Assembly: GCA_958295665.1 (NCBI GenBank)
Contig: OY282558.1
Span: 61,182,789 to 61,246,788, forward strand
DNA: 64,000 nt
DNA from: Tipula vernalis
Taxonomy: Eukaryota > Arthropoda > Insecta > Diptera > Tipulidae
Reading direction: 5' to 3'
Part shown: one piece after another, positions 1 through 11,029 of the stretch
Layout of the letters: each line of letters begins with the position of its first letter
How positions within the stretch are numbered: the stretch's first letter is position 1
Translations under genes and position numbers: made by a program
The notes under the pieces: model-generated
Seen by the model: the letters and a program-made list of their open reading frames with translations, nothing else
Database searches by the model: none
Told to the model about the DNA's origin: nothing

Positions 1-720
1 GTAGGAAATAGCTTGTAAACCATTTTATATAGTTTGTGGTGAGTTTGTATGACACAAACCAAAAAAATATTAATCCATTGTTTTGTTGTTGTTTGGTAAA
101 TAAAACAAAATTCTTTGAAATTGTACAAGTGACTCTTATCGATGTGGTTTGGATGGACGGTTATCGATTTTTAAATGAAATGAGAGTGTGGAATTAATTT
201 TCATTAGAAATTGGGTGTAGTAGGTGTGCTGTACAATAATTGTCTGACTAACACTTTTTGGATGTACATATTTTGATTGTGACAAAATTGAAACTAGGAT
301 CGAAATACTGAACTGTACTTGACATATTCATAAGAAACTCACGGGTCAAACCAACAGGTTAAGGCGATGAACGGTGCTAAGAAGCTGTCTTTTTCTAATG
401 TTTTTATGAGATTTGTCTATAAAATAAAGTTCAAACTTACGAATTTTTTAAAATTTTGAAAATTTTAAGCTTTTGAAACAAAATTATAAACAATTTATTT
501 ATTCAGAATTTTTGACGTAAGAAAACTTTGGAAATATTAAAATTTGAAACTTTTAAACTACTACTACACTATTTTTAAAAAAACACCAATTTTGAAACTC
601 GCTCATCAATTTTTTACTCAAAATATAAATTTGTATTATAAATCATTTCAATTTTTTTAATTTTTAATATTTCAAAATTTTTATAAAATTGTAAATCAAA
701 TTTTAAATCAAAAGGTCCAA
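1..720. other. AT-rich DNA, no gene seen
   Basis: I see no coding potential, RNA gene or clear repeat here. The sequence is AT-rich with many short A and T runs and AAATTTT words typical of fly intergenic DNA. Confidence 0.6.
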
Positions 721-960
721 AACCACTTTTCTCGACGTTTTCTAACCTTCTGAGTCGGAAAAAACGACAAAAAAAAAAAATGTTCGTCCGTCTGTCTGGA
801 TGTCTGTACCCATCATATCTCGAGAACAGCTTGTCCGATTTGGATTTTTTTTCGCCAATCTGTTATTATGGTCAAGGTGGAGAATTTTAACGCATTTGGA
901 ATCTTTACGTCAAGAGAGTGAGGTACCTGCCATAATAATTGACCCAAAATCATCAGGTTT
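721..960 (+). repeat. Dispersed repeat, copy 1 (second copy near 60330)
   Basis: This stretch matches, with much divergence, the stretch at about 60330-60500. Both carry in the same order a CCAAAAC..TTTTCTCGAC segment, an A-rich segment, a CGTC..CTG segment, and a GGTCAAGG(T/C)GG segment. Both are followed by a GTTGAGTT minisatellite block. The open frame at 800-1030 is most likely chance. The family is not recognised. Confidence 0.55.
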
Positions 961-1190
961 TATAAATATTTACCAATTTTTTATGTATGTTGGTTTGAAT
1001 GTTGAGTTGGATACTGAATTTTGGGTTTAATTGAATGTCAATTTGTGGGTTGAGATGCAGTTGAGTTAGTGAGATATAATGAGCAGTTGACCAGTTTTTT
1101 ATAAATGTTTGTGGTTAAGTTAAGTTGGATTCCATTTGCGGGTTGAATTGAGGCTGATTTGGAATTGAGTTTGGGTTGGATTAGGGATAT
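960..1190 (+). repeat. Degenerate GTTGAGTT minisatellite, block 1
   Basis: Imperfect repeats of words such as GTTGAGTTGG, GGGTTGAGTTG and GTTTGGGTTGGA run through this interval. The same repeat recurs at 3575-3990, 6852-7500, 9560-9790 (opposite orientation) and 60555-60935. Confidence 0.65.
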
Positions 1191-1217
1191 GAACGCTATT
1201 TAAACAAAGCCACACTC

Positions 1218-1545
1218 CATGTGGATGGTAATGGTAATGGTAATGGTCATGGTAATGGTCATGGTAATGGTCATGGTAATGGTAACGGTAAAGCTAATGG
1301 TAATTGTATAATGATATAATGGTATAGTAGCATAATAGTATAATGGTATAAGTATAATGGTATAATGATACAATGGTATAATTGTAATGGTATAATGGTA
1401 ATGGTAATGGTAAAATGGAAAAATTGTAATAATATAATGGTAATCATATAATGGTACTGGTATAATAATAATGGTGTAATGGTATAATGGCGTAGTGGTA
1501 TAATACTGTAATGGTTTAATGGTGTAATGTTATAGGTGGTTATGA
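1218..1545 (+). repeat. ATGGTA / ATAATGGT microsatellite
   Basis: Runs of GGTAATGGTAATGGT and GGTCATGGTAATGG grade into ATAATGGTATAATGGT units. A related tract lies on the other side of the USP8 pseudogene (3318-3570), so the pseudogene sits inside an expanded microsatellite. Confidence 0.85.
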
Positions 1546-3221
1546 AGAATTTCTTACTCGATTTCTAAAACACACGTCGAATTCAAACGTTAAATCGCCG
1601 CCTAGAATTTGTCCACCTTAAGAAGAAGAAAACGAGTATCCTTCGATTAATGATATAGTAATGAAAGAAGAAACGTTTAATTTACAAGTAAAAAATGTTT
1701 CAGTCCCAGATTGTGAAGCAAATCCCGAAATTATGAAGAAAGTTATTATGAAACAAACAAAATATATAGAGAAGAAGCGGCAAGTTATAGAAGTGGCAAT
1801 AAAATAGGCGCTAATCGAGCAAGAATTTGCTCAAGATGAACAGATCAAGGAAGAGATTATTGAAAATGTGACAAAATTAGAATATGAGGTTATGCAGGTA
1901 GAGAATGCGGAACACGATATTGCAAACGAGAGCATAAATTTAAGAGAGAAAATTAACGAAGAGCAAACAAATATTACAGAAGCTGTATCAAACGAAAAAA
2001 TTAAACAAATTGAGGAAAAGGAACGCGAAGCACAAAATTTAAATGAAATGAATGAAAAGTTGGCACAAGAAAAGCGATTGTCGGAAAAACGTGAGATAAC
2101 ACCAGTTAAACCATCGGCAATAGATCCATCGCCGGCCACGATGCCCTCTGATGACCAAAAAGAATTGCAGCCAGTTTTTGCCACAGCGTAATGTAGTTCT
2201 TGATCGAGGTTTAACCGGACTAAAAAAATTTGGGCAATTCTTTTTACATGAACACCATTATGCAATGTATCAGCAATACAAACTCTTTAACCATTTGCTT
2301 CCTAGACAAAATGTACAGGAAATACATGGAAAAGTGCACTTCACCAGAAAATTTAATTACGGAGCATGTGGCAAATTTGGTACGCAATCTGTGGAGTGGA
2401 GAATATGCAAAGATCTCTCCGACGATAACTTTGGAAACGGTTTTAAAAATTTATACTAATTTTGTACCAAAGCCGGGCTGAGGACGCCCATGAATTGCTA
2501 CTTTTGTTAATAAATTCTATGCATAATGCTTTAAAAGGAATGGCACAACAGCCCTCGTCCCCTAAAGGCACTTCACCGGAAAAGGCTTGGATGAATTTCA
2601 TATTAGGGAACGAAAGCATAGTAGCGAATTTGTTTTTTAGCCTAACGAAGAATACTATAAAATGTAAGGCGTGTAGTTATGAGAATCGGAAGTACGAGGA
2701 ATTTAGTGATATAAGCTTGGAGCTACTACGCGGGAAGATTAATCAGCGTTATACACTTACCGATTGTCTTAGTCTTCATTTTAATGGTGAACTACTTAAC
2801 GACTGGAGATGCTCTCTTTGTGGCCAAATGAAAGGTGCTGTTAAAAAATTAGATATTGTACGACTACCGTCTGTTTTAATCGTGCATTTGAAGCGTTTCC
2901 AAGCAACTTTTGAAGGAGGACATCAGAAAGTAGAAAATTTCATTGATTTTCCGTTATATAGCACCCAGCGAAGTACATAATATCCAACACAATCATACAC
3001 TCAATGGTGAATATAAATTGTACGCCATCGCAAACCATTTCGGGACAATAACAAGAGGTCACTTTACGGCATCATGTTGTTATAATACTATTCTTAAAAG
3101 GTGGTATCATTTTAATGATCACCTTGTGACTTTGGCGAAAAAAACTGAATTGGTATCAAGTGCGGCTTATGTTCTATTTTATACAAAATTACCCGATACG
3201 GAACCACCACCCAACCTATAG
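1540..3221 (+). pseudogene. USP8: Intronless pseudogene of ubiquitin carboxyl-terminal hydrolase 8 (USP8/UBPY)
   Basis: USP8 removes ubiquitin from endosomal cargo. Fragments read in family order: a GGYEEF segment like the end of the USP8 rhodanese domain, a charged coiled-coil-like linker (about 1661-2190), GLTGLK, the Cys-box region with YMN and QCISNT (2230-2290), AEDAHELLLLL (the QQDSQELL box, about 2480), two zinc-type pairs CKAC and CSLC, a VHLKRF motif, and the His-box GHFTA followed by SSAAYVLFYTKL near the C-terminus (about 3060-3190). The gene is broken. In-frame stops occur at 1619-1621 and 1805-1807. Frameshifts lie near 2165-2190, at the A7 run 2222-2228, near 2460-2480 and near 2965. 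The catalytic cysteine codon is TTT (Phe) at 2242-2244. The MIT domain is absent. An AATAAA followed by an A-run (3305-3315) and the lack of introns suggest a retrocopy. Family assignment is confident; the retrocopy origin is inferred. Confidence 0.82.
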
Positions 3222-3317
3222 AGATGATGAATGATAATTTGTTATAAAGATTAGGGAATATCTATATTTAATATGAATAAGCTTTGAGCTTTCAAATTTA
3301 TATAAATAAAAAAAATT

Positions 3318-3570
3318 TATGTATAATGGTAATGCTATAACGATATAATGTTAATGGTATAATGGTAATGGTATAATGGTAATTGTGTAATATTATAATG
3401 GTATATTGGTTCGATAGTTCGGCGGTATAGTGGCATGATGGTATGATAAAATGATGGATTGTTGGAATGATGGAATGGTTGAATAATGGTATGATGGAAT
3501 AATGGTATGATGAAATGATGGAATGATGGTATAGCGGAATGATGGTATAGTGGAATGATGCTATAGTGTA
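3318..3570 (+). repeat. ATGGTAT / GATGGAAT microsatellite
   Basis: Units of ATAATGGTAATGGT pass into GATGGAATGATGGTAT units. It is the counterpart of the tract at 1218-1545 on the far side of the USP8 pseudogene. Confidence 0.8.
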
Positions 3571-3574
3571 TGGG

Positions 3575-3990
3575 ACGTTGAGTTTGGGGTTAAGTTGATG
3601 TTGAGTTGGTGGTCGGTTAGACGTTCAGTTAGGATTGAGTTGAGTTCACAGACGTAAGCTGTTTTTAGATCGTGTTAGTTAACAAATTGAGTTTGTGGTT
3701 CAGTTGAGTTTTGAATTTGGACTTGAATCGCGATTGAGTTCTGATTTACGAGGGTCCAGGTCCAGTTACGGATTTATTTTGAAAGAGTTACGAGTTTTGT
3801 TGGAAACTAGAATATTGAGCTTTATTTGGGGGTTGAATTGAGATTTGAGTCTTAAGCCAGCGGTTAACTTGTTCTGAGTTGTGCTCATGTACGTATTTAA
3901 TTTTTCGGACCGTGTTAAATTGAGGATTGACTTGGGCATTAAGTTAATGGTTGCGTTAAGGGTTAAGTTGTCGAGTAAAGTGTTGAGTTG
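3575..3990 (+). repeat. Degenerate GTTGAGTT minisatellite, block 2 (left of LINE insertion)
   Basis: Many imperfect copies of GTTGAGTTG, GGGTTAAGTTG and GATTGAGTT are visible. The block stops at 3990, where a LINE is inserted, and resumes at 6852. The two parts were one block of about 1.1 kb before the insertion. Confidence 0.75.
3977..3990 (+). repeat. Target-site duplication, left copy
   Basis: The word AAAGTGTTGAGTTG lies just before the LINE and again at 6849-6862 at the end of its poly-A tail. The leading three A's are ambiguous with the tail, so 11 bases (GTGTTGAGTTG) are firm. The sequence lies in a minisatellite, so some chance of coincidence remains. Confidence 0.7.
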
Positions 3991-6449
3991 TGGCGCGTAA
4001 CGTTGTGGTTAATCGCAAAGTTCCATGGTGGAACGAACAGCTGGCTAAACTTCGTAAGAAGGTTAGGAAATTATTTAATAGGGCAAAGCATTCCAATGAG
4101 TGGAATGAATATAGGCAAGCCCTAACCAGTTACAACACAGAACTAAGGCGTTCCAAACGCCTCACGTGGAGGAAAAACTGTGGAAATATCGAGGATATAC
4201 CTACAGCTGCTCGACTCCATAAAGTTCTAGCTAAAGATCAGTCCAACGGGATTGGGCTTCTTCTGAAATCCGATGGTAGTTATACATCAGGTCGCAAAGA
4301 GTCGCTCGAAACCCTGCTTCAAGTGCACTTTCCGGGCTGCACTGTTTGCGACACAAATACAATCACTAACTCCATATCTGGTACACACATGGGTGTAAAT
4401 ATGGGTTGGGTTAATAGTTTATCCGGTAAGCTTTTTACTCCGGATAAAGTCAAATGGGCCATTAACTCTTTTCAGCCTTTCAAGGCTCCAGGAGGGGATG
4501 GAATCTTCCCAGCCCTCCTTCAAAGGGGCCTGGACTTGATTACCCCTGCTCTGGTGGCCTTGTTTAGAACTAGCTTCAATTGGGGTCACATACCACAGGC
4601 TTGGAGTCAAGTAAACGTGGTTTTTATCCCAAAGCCTGGCAATCGGCCATGTGAACTTCCTAAGTCCTTTCGACCTATCAGTCTTACATCGTTTATTCTT
4701 AAAACCATGGAACGACTTATAGATCTTCATATCAGAGACTGGTTAACTGCAACCAGACCTCTAAATCCAAATCAATTCGCCTATAGGAAAGGCAAATCCA
4801 CAGAGGGTGCGCTGCATCTACTTGTCACCAAGATTGAAGCAGCCTATCGCTCGAAAGAAATTGCTCTGTGTGCATTTCTGGATATTGAGGGAGCTTTTGA
4901 CAATACTGGATACGACTCAATTGCTAGGGCAATCAAGCGTAGAGGTATTGACGATCCGACTAACCACTGGATTAGTTCCATGTTGGTTAGTAGGAAGATT
5001 ACATCTAAATTAGGTAATGAGTCAGTCACGATTACGGCAGCAAGAGGGTGTCCGCAGGGCGGTGTCCTGTCCCCTTTGCTGTGGTCACTCGTGATCGACG
5101 AGTTGCTTGATAATTTACATCTACTTGGGTACGATGCCATTGGTTATGCGGACGATTTGGTTATCATAGTCTCTGGAGGGCATGAACGTACGATGTCCGC
5201 CAGCATGCAACAGGCTTTGCTTGTTATTTCGAATTGGTGCACTGGGGAGGGCCTTTCGATTAACCCTAGCAAAACAGTCCTGGTGCCCTTCACCAAAAGA
5301 CGTAATTTGAACCTTGGTTCAATTAGTCTTAATAATATAAATATCGGATACTCCAATGAAGTCAAATATCTGGGTGTTGTCCTAGATAAGAAACTAACTT
5401 GGAACTCTCATATTACTTCAACTACCGAACGCGCGGCCAGGGCCATGTGGGCCTGCCGGCGTATGTTCGGCAGGACCTGGGGCCTGAACTCAAAAATGAT
5501 TTACTGGATGTACATCATGATAGTGAGGCCAATTGTAACATATGGGGCAATAGTTTGGTGGCCTAAGGTACAGCAAAAAGTTATTATGAACAAGCTGACC
5601 TCATTACAGAGACTAGCATGTCTCGGAATTACAGGTGCTATGCGCACCTGCCCTACGGCGGCAATGGAAGCTCTCATCGGGCTCACTCCACTTCATATCC
5701 ACGTCAAAAAATCAGCTGCTACCTGTGCAGCTAGATTGAAGCTCGTGAATCAATACAGTCATGATGACCATATGGGTCACCTGGACATTTTGAATGAACT
5801 TCCAGACCTGAATATGTTCTTTAGTGTCCCGGACGTTATGCCGAAAGAACTCTGCTTTGGCAGGAATTTCGTGGTAACAATCCCCGATAGAACAGACTGG
5901 GATACTGGGTTACCGCAGATGGAACCTAACAGCCTAGTCTGGTACACTGATGGATCAAAAATGGATAGTGGAGTCGGCATTGGTGTCTTTGGACCCAATC
6001 ACAAAATATCGAAATCACTGGGTACTTACCCCAGTGTTTTTCTAGCCGAAATTCACGCCATTGAAATCTGCGCCTCTATTATTATGACCAAAGGTCTTAA
6101 AGGCGCATCCATCCACATTTTGTCTGACAGCCAAGCAGCACTGAAAGCATTGGCTTCTAACTGCTTGGTTTCCAAGTCGGTTCAAAGTTGTTATAAACTG
6201 CTACAATCTCTCTCTTGTCAAAACAAAGTAAGGTTGTGGTGGGTGCCTGGTCACATGGGCATCACTGGAAATGAGATAGCCGACGAACTTGCACGGGCAG
6301 GCTCGTCGACTACACTCATTGGCCCTGAGCCTTTTTGTGGTATCCCGTGGGCTTCTGCAACCTACACAATCAGTAAATGGGAAAAAATACAGTGCTTGAC
6401 TTATTGGAACTGTATTCCCGGCCAAATCTTTGATCAGCCAAATCTTTGA
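3991..6449 (+). CDS. LINE ORF2 fragment: reverse transcriptase and RNase H (5' truncated)
   Basis: An open frame of about 819 codons encodes the reverse transcriptase and RNase H of a LINE, which copy element RNA into DNA at the chromosomal target. Residue numbers count from codon 3990-3992. PWWNEQL (about residue 14) is the usual linker after the endonuclease. RT motifs include VVFIPKPG, FRPISLTSF, FLDIEGAFDN with catalytic Asp at about 298, GCPQGGVLSPLLW, and YADD with Asp 388-389. RNase H follows: WYTDGSK (Asp 654), AEIHAIEI (Glu 687), SDSQAAL (Asp 713), GHMG (His 755) and NEIADELA (Asp 765), so all catalytic residues are present. The first codon is GTG inside the target duplication, so this is not a true start. 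The frame ends at a TGA at 6447-6449 just after a 16-bp duplication, so the protein lacks its normal C-terminus. Confidence 0.88.
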
Positions 6450-6452
6450 TCA
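6421..6452 (+). repeat. 16-bp perfect tandem duplication at the LINE frame break
   Basis: GCCAAATCTTTGATCA occurs twice in direct succession (6421-6436, 6437-6452). Because 16 is not a multiple of three it disrupts ORF2. Removing one copy does not by itself join the upstream and downstream frames, so at least one more small indel must be present. Confidence 0.92.
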
Positions 6453-6763
6453 GACCATTTCACCACAAAAATTTGGCGATCAATTTCAGCAAAGGAAATA
6501 TTAGGAAACTTGTGAGTTTTCTCTCAGGTCACTGTAACCTGAGATATCATTTGAACAAAATGAACCTGTCCACAGAGACGGAGTGCCGACTCTGTTTGGA
6601 AGAGACAGAAACCGCAGAACACATACTATGTGAGTGTGTTGCTCTGTGCACACGGAGGTGGATTCATTTTGAAGAGAGGTATCTGACCCCGGAGAAATGT
6701 AAATTGGCCTCTATAAACAGCATTCTCGCCTTTATTAGAGAGGTGGAGAAGCTCCTGGAGTAA
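6434..6763 (+). pseudogene. C-terminal part of LINE 1 ORF2 (frameshifted)
   Basis: This frame continues ORF2 after the break. It contains SGHCNLRYHL, equivalent to the TGHC-x-L-x-x-HL segment that follows RNase H in RNase H-bearing LINEs. A zinc-knuckle-like CRLC-x10-HILCEC segment follows. The stop is at 6761-6763, about 60 bases before the poly-A tail. It is not translated in frame with the upstream part as the sequence stands. Confidence 0.8.
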
Positions 6764-6851
6764 CAGTACCCAACAGCACAAAAGATCTTTTAGGTCGTAG
6801 TGCTAGCCGCTTTTGGGCAGGGACGAAAAAAAAAAAAAAAAAAAAAAAAAA

Positions 6852-7500
6852 GTGTTGAGTTGGGGTGGAGCGATGGGCTGAAGTTGGAAATTTATTTGGG
6901 GATTGAGTCAGGAGTTGGGTTGAAGATTAGATTGTTGAGATCATGTCCTCATCTAGTTTACAAATCGCGTTGATTTAGGGTTTGAGATGAACATTGAGTT
7001 AGGGTTAAGTTGAGCATTAAATTGGAGTTGAGTTGAACGGTTGGGCTGAGTAAGGGTCGAGTTAGGGTTGAATAGGGTTTGAGTTGAAGTTGAGTTGGAT
7101 TTGAGTGGGTGGTTCCGTTTTAGTGTTTAATGGTTGGTTAGATTGAATTCATTTTAGTTGAGTTCATACACAATCTGGTATCGAGTTGATTTTCGGATTG
7201 AGTTGGCCGGTTCGTGTGGAGTTGAATGGAGGTTTGATATTTGGTTCGAGCTAAGTTCAGTTGAAATTGAGTTAAGGTTTAGTTAGCTTACGTTCGGGTT
7301 AAGTAAGAGGTTCGATAATAGTAGAAGAGGTAAGAGTTGAATTGAAAGTCGATTTGAGGTTGATTTGAGGGTTGGGTTGGCGGTTAATTTGATGATTGCG
7401 TTTAGGATTGAGTTGGGGGTTGCTATACATTTAGAGGGAGGTTGAGTTGAGGATCGAGTTAAGAGTTTCAGTGAGGGATTGATTTGGGAGTTGAGTTAAT
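6852..7500 (+). repeat. Degenerate GTTGAGTT minisatellite, block 2 (right part)
   Basis: The first 11 bases are the right copy of the LINE target duplication. After that, imperfect units such as GGGTTGAGTTGA, GATTGAGTTGG and GTTGAGTTAAG continue for about 650 bases. Confidence 0.78.
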
Positions 7501-7661
7501 TTTCTGGACCGAAGTTTTGATCACCTCATGAGGTTTCAGCCCTTTATATTTCTATAACTGAATTTTTGTTTTTTGTATCAGAAATTAGCCAACTTTAGAA
7601 ATATTTTGGGAAATGTAATGGAACTTTAAAAAATTCTGTTTTTCATTAGTACAAATGTAAA

Positions 7662-8109
7662 ATGGTCAAAACTTTTGATCAACAATCATCATTTTGGTGC
7701 GACTCGATGCTGTCCGAATATTTTTTTTCAGTTGAAAATCATGATTTTTATATGAAAGAATTAATACGGTCAAGTTGTACTCAAGATACGCAAAGGCAAA
7801 AAAAGTTCCTGTTTATGATGGAATATGGGGCTAAAGCCGATTTAATAGGAGAAACCAAATTTGTGAGGGATTTTACTTATGTGCTACAAGGAACCATTTA
7901 CAACTTGGTACTGGGATTTTATTCAACGTCATGAAAATTTTAGTTTAAGTACACTCAAGGAAGCATTAAAAAAACGATTCGAAGATCGAAGGTCGGATTT
8001 GGATGTGCCTAGACTGCCTGATAAGTGCAAACAAAAACCAGGAGAAAAATTTCTAAATTTTTGCCAGGAAATGATATTAAATTCAGAGATTGCAATATGC
8101 GGGGGCTGA
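7662..8109 (+). pseudogene. Gypsy-type Gag fragment
   Basis: Two overlapping frames (7662-7934 and 7879-8109) join to a Gag-like region with WYWDFIQRH, a short helix-rich stretch, LKEALKKRFE, DVPRLPDKC and KPGEKFLNFCQEM. This pattern of spaced W, F and a Q/E-x-F-x-x-F end is typical of the retrotransposon Gag capsid region. A frameshift lies near 7880-7930. Confidence 0.65.
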
Positions 8110-8399
8110 CAGTTGAGATGCATTGATAAGACAATGTGTGGCATTTGAAGATGTCTGGCATCGGACGGCCCTATTAGTAGAGCTGCTAAGTCAGTAATGC
8201 AGATTCGTACATGAAATCGGAAATAATGAATGTAGCTCAATTCAGAAATGTGGCTTACCGATTGCGGATACGAGCACTCAATCGCCAAATAGCTATATAA
8301 GGAAGATCTTGCTGCTCCACAATTAGACCAAAGACCCCCTCGATTCCTAAAACAAACTACTGGCTGATTCAGCCCAGGAAAAATAATTAAGTATATTGT

Positions 8400-8515
8400 T
8401 GGAATGCCCAGAAAAAATAAGGAAGTATATTGTTGGAACTGCGATAGACGTGATCGCACATTTTATTACGGATGTGGTGCGCATACCATATCCACATTGA
8501 AAAAGTGTAAGTTAA
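8400..8515 (+). pseudogene. Gag zinc-knuckle remnant
   Basis: One frame reads VYCWNCDRRDRTFYYGCGAH, close to the paired CxxC zinc knuckles at the end of gypsy Gag proteins. The first knuckle has lost its His and the spacer to the second CGCG-like motif is collapsed. Position after Gag and before RT supports the call. Confidence 0.5.
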
Positions 8516-8899
8516 TCCGGGAAACTAGCAAGGGGCGGGAGTGTGAGGAATCTCAATATTTCTAATTCAATATTGGAAAATTGTAGTGACAGGTAGGGAA
8601 AGGTTCCGAATAATATTTGGATTATCTTGAAACAATTTTTTTAATTTTTACTCCTCGGGCTACCGGAAATAAAGTTACCATTTTAGAATACATTAAGGTG
8701 CAAATTTTATTCGCTGGTAAAACGTCTAATATAATTTTGGGTCTAGAACTTTATTGAGGTCAATATGTTGTTTCTCAAATAACAACAATTTAGTTGTAAC
8801 TCAAGTGGTCAACTCGAAATAAGGGTTAGGTAAAACTGATTGAGTAAGACTAGTTTAGTAAAACACTTTATAGATGTTGACTCTGCAAAACCAATAAAA

Positions 8900-9530
8900 C
8901 AGAGACATTAGTCGGTGTCACCGGCAGTACAAGCCGATATTTACAGCGAAATTGATAGGATGTTGTAGTCCTTAGGAGTCATAGAGGAGGCAGGTCTTAC
9001 GGCAAGATAAGACTGTGTCTGGATGCAAGAAGGGTGAACGAGGTGACAGTGAAGGTCTTATCCTTTATCCATCATTGATGGTTTGCTGGGTCGGCTTAAC
9101 AAAACCAGATATGTTTCAAGTATAGATTTAAAAGACGCCTTCTGGTAAATACCATTAGATAAACGGTCGAGAGATAAGGCCGCCTTTGCCGTCCCTGGAA
9201 GACCGTTGTACCAGTTCACAAAGTCATGACGCTTAATGCATTGAGTGGTCCCCCACGAACTACATGCTCAAATCTTCGTTTACCTGGACGATCTGCTGAT
9301 AACAAGTGAATCTTTCGAGGAGCACATTGAACTCTTGCATAAAGTAACTAACCTGCTTAAACGTGAAATTTTATCAATTGGGCAAAGTAAATTTATTCTT
9401 AAAAAAATCAAATATCTAGGAAACATAGTAGGTGATGGTAACTTGAAGGTAATGAATGACCCTGATAAAGTGCCTGCCCTAGCAAATTATCCAGAATCGA
9501 AAAGCGTTCAGCATATATGCAGGGTATAGG
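8900..9530 (+). pseudogene. Gypsy-type reverse transcriptase fragment
   Basis: Broken frames give SSIDLKDAFW (the first catalytic Asp region, about 9120), a PLYQFTK segment, VPHELHAQIFVYLDDLL with the YLDD box (about 9280), then FEEHIELLHKV, KSKFILKKIKYLG-like text and a GDGNLK...KVPALANYPE tail. This is the order in Ty3/gypsy RT. The fingers-to-palm part is shortened between about 9220 and 9245. Only 9245-9529 remains open. Confidence 0.75.
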
Positions 9531-9544
9531 TCTGCCCCACGATT

Positions 9545-9800
9545 TCATCTAAAGTTAACTAATTGAATACCTGTATCCCTTATACAACCCCAACTCAATC
9601 TCCAATTCAACCCCCAACACAACTATCAACTCAATCACTCATTCAACTTCAACTCAACCCTTACTCAAACCAAATTTGATCCCCAACTCAACTTTCAACC
9701 CAATGCTAAACTCAATTCAATTCAACTTGACCTTTAACTGAACCCTAACTCAATCGCTAAATTCACTTAATCTAACTTCCAACTCAAATCTCAATTAGGC
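9545..9800 (-). repeat. Degenerate GTTGAGTT minisatellite, block 3 (inverted)
   Basis: The plus strand reads AACTCAACCC, CCCAACTCAA and AATTCAACCC words, the reverse complement of the GTTGAGTT unit seen in the other blocks. It abuts the end of the decayed gypsy element. Confidence 0.7.
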
Positions 9801-11029
9801 TGAAACAATCCCAACCAAATGAAAAACCTCTACTTTGGTTTTCGGTTTTTTGCCACCAAAATAATACACACTAAAAATACCTTGATCGGTAAAAAACTGA
9901 AATTGATTAGCGAAAAGAAGCGCTTTAAAATTATTTAACTTTGTTAAAAAACAATTTAGTGTGTCAAATTGCTATACACACAGAAACTGAAATTTCTAGT
10001 ATTAAAAATACCTTTGCGAGCGCAATATAATTTATAAAATGAGGTAACGCTTTTTTTTTGCTTCTTTTAATTACCTGTTAATTAAGCGGTAGAATGTAAC
10101 GACCGTCGCGAAATCTTGTTATTGCAAAGTTTTCTTTCTCAGTTTATTGCCGCACATCGGTCATTATCAAATGTTACAATTGTGATTTTACGTGGGTTTA
10201 GTAAATAAATATTTTTGGGAATTATGTATATGGTACCAATGTGGTGGCGTTTTAGTCTATCAAAATCATATTTTGTATCTCGTCTTTTACTCGATAGTGC
10301 ATTTGTGTTTTGTGTGTTACCCTTGAAAATCAGAGCAAGGATGAAACCAAACAACAATTACTGTAACTGTTATAGATCTAGTTCTTGCACAAAATCTGCA
10401 AGTCTCAACTCTCATTTTACGACCAAAATCGATGCTTGGTTACCATTCTCCTAATGTCTTGTCTCTTGAAACTTGTTTTTTTATTGTACATAATTGGCTT
10501 TCTAAAACAACGAACATAATAATGCCAGCAGAATTAAAAGCAATAGCATCGGCCAAAAATAATATCTGTTCCTTCCATAATAAAGCACAAAGACCTAACG
10601 ACACTCCGATATTCGAGAATCTTTGTCTGAACCCTCAGAAGTTCGGTTGTTTTGTGTTAGCATTAAGCATTTTGGCTAGATTTAATTTTTTTATTTTTTA
10701 TTTTATTTGATGTTTTGGTAAATAGGTCCGAATTTACGCTTCAATTTTAAAAGTTTATTTGATTTGTGTTGTTTAGTTGAATTAGAATTGTGAGTATGAT
10801 TACAATTTATAGTCTTACTCAGGAAAAGTTGGAATGAAGGTATCTTGCCCTTCTCAAATTCTACTGAATTTCAAATTAACGATCATGGCCAACGTAGTAT
10901 ACCGCATTATTTTATTTAATACGTAGGTGAAACGAACTTAGAGAGGAAGACGATTGTTTTATTTGAAATAAATTCACTCAAATTGTTCGTAAATTTCACA
11001 GAATCTAGCGACGTTGATTGGTGCAAAAC
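9800..11029. other. AT-rich DNA, no gene recognised
   Basis: Short open frames at 10139-10710 on both strands have no recognisable motif and overlap each other. I see no splice or repeat structure. Confidence 0.45.

Larger units (their letters stand above)
3991..6851 (+). mobile_element. 5'-truncated non-LTR retrotransposon with RT and RNase H (LINE 1)
   Basis: This copy begins abruptly inside what should be ORF2, downstream of the endonuclease domain. It carries reverse transcriptase, RNase H and a C-terminal zinc-finger segment, has a short 3' UTR and ends in a run of 26 A's (6826-6851). It is flanked by a direct duplication of 11-14 bases. RT plus RNase H in ORF2 and a CCHC-like C-terminal motif fit the R1/LOA/I group; I cannot fix the clade. 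Truncation at the 5' end, the long poly-A tail and an 819-codon open frame indicate a fairly recent insertion. Confidence 0.9.
7640..9540 (+). mobile_element. Decayed Ty3/gypsy-type LTR retrotransposon
   Basis: Fragments of Gag, a zinc knuckle and reverse transcriptase follow in the correct order over 1.9 kb, with many stops, frameshifts and internal deletions. No LTRs are recognised at either end. The 3' end fades into a minisatellite block near 9560. RNase H and integrase are missing. It is an old, internally deleted copy. Confidence 0.75.

Noticed and set aside
4419..6425. Minus-strand open frames under LINE 1
   Set aside because: They are shadows of the RT-RNase H frame on the plus strand.
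6421..6452. 16-bp duplication as the sole cause of the LINE 1 frame break
   Set aside because: Taking out one copy leads to a stop within about 20 codons and does not join the downstream frame, so another indel is needed.
10139..10710. Candidate small genes on both strands
   Set aside because: Overlapping frames with no domain, no codon pattern and no flanking signals that I can see.
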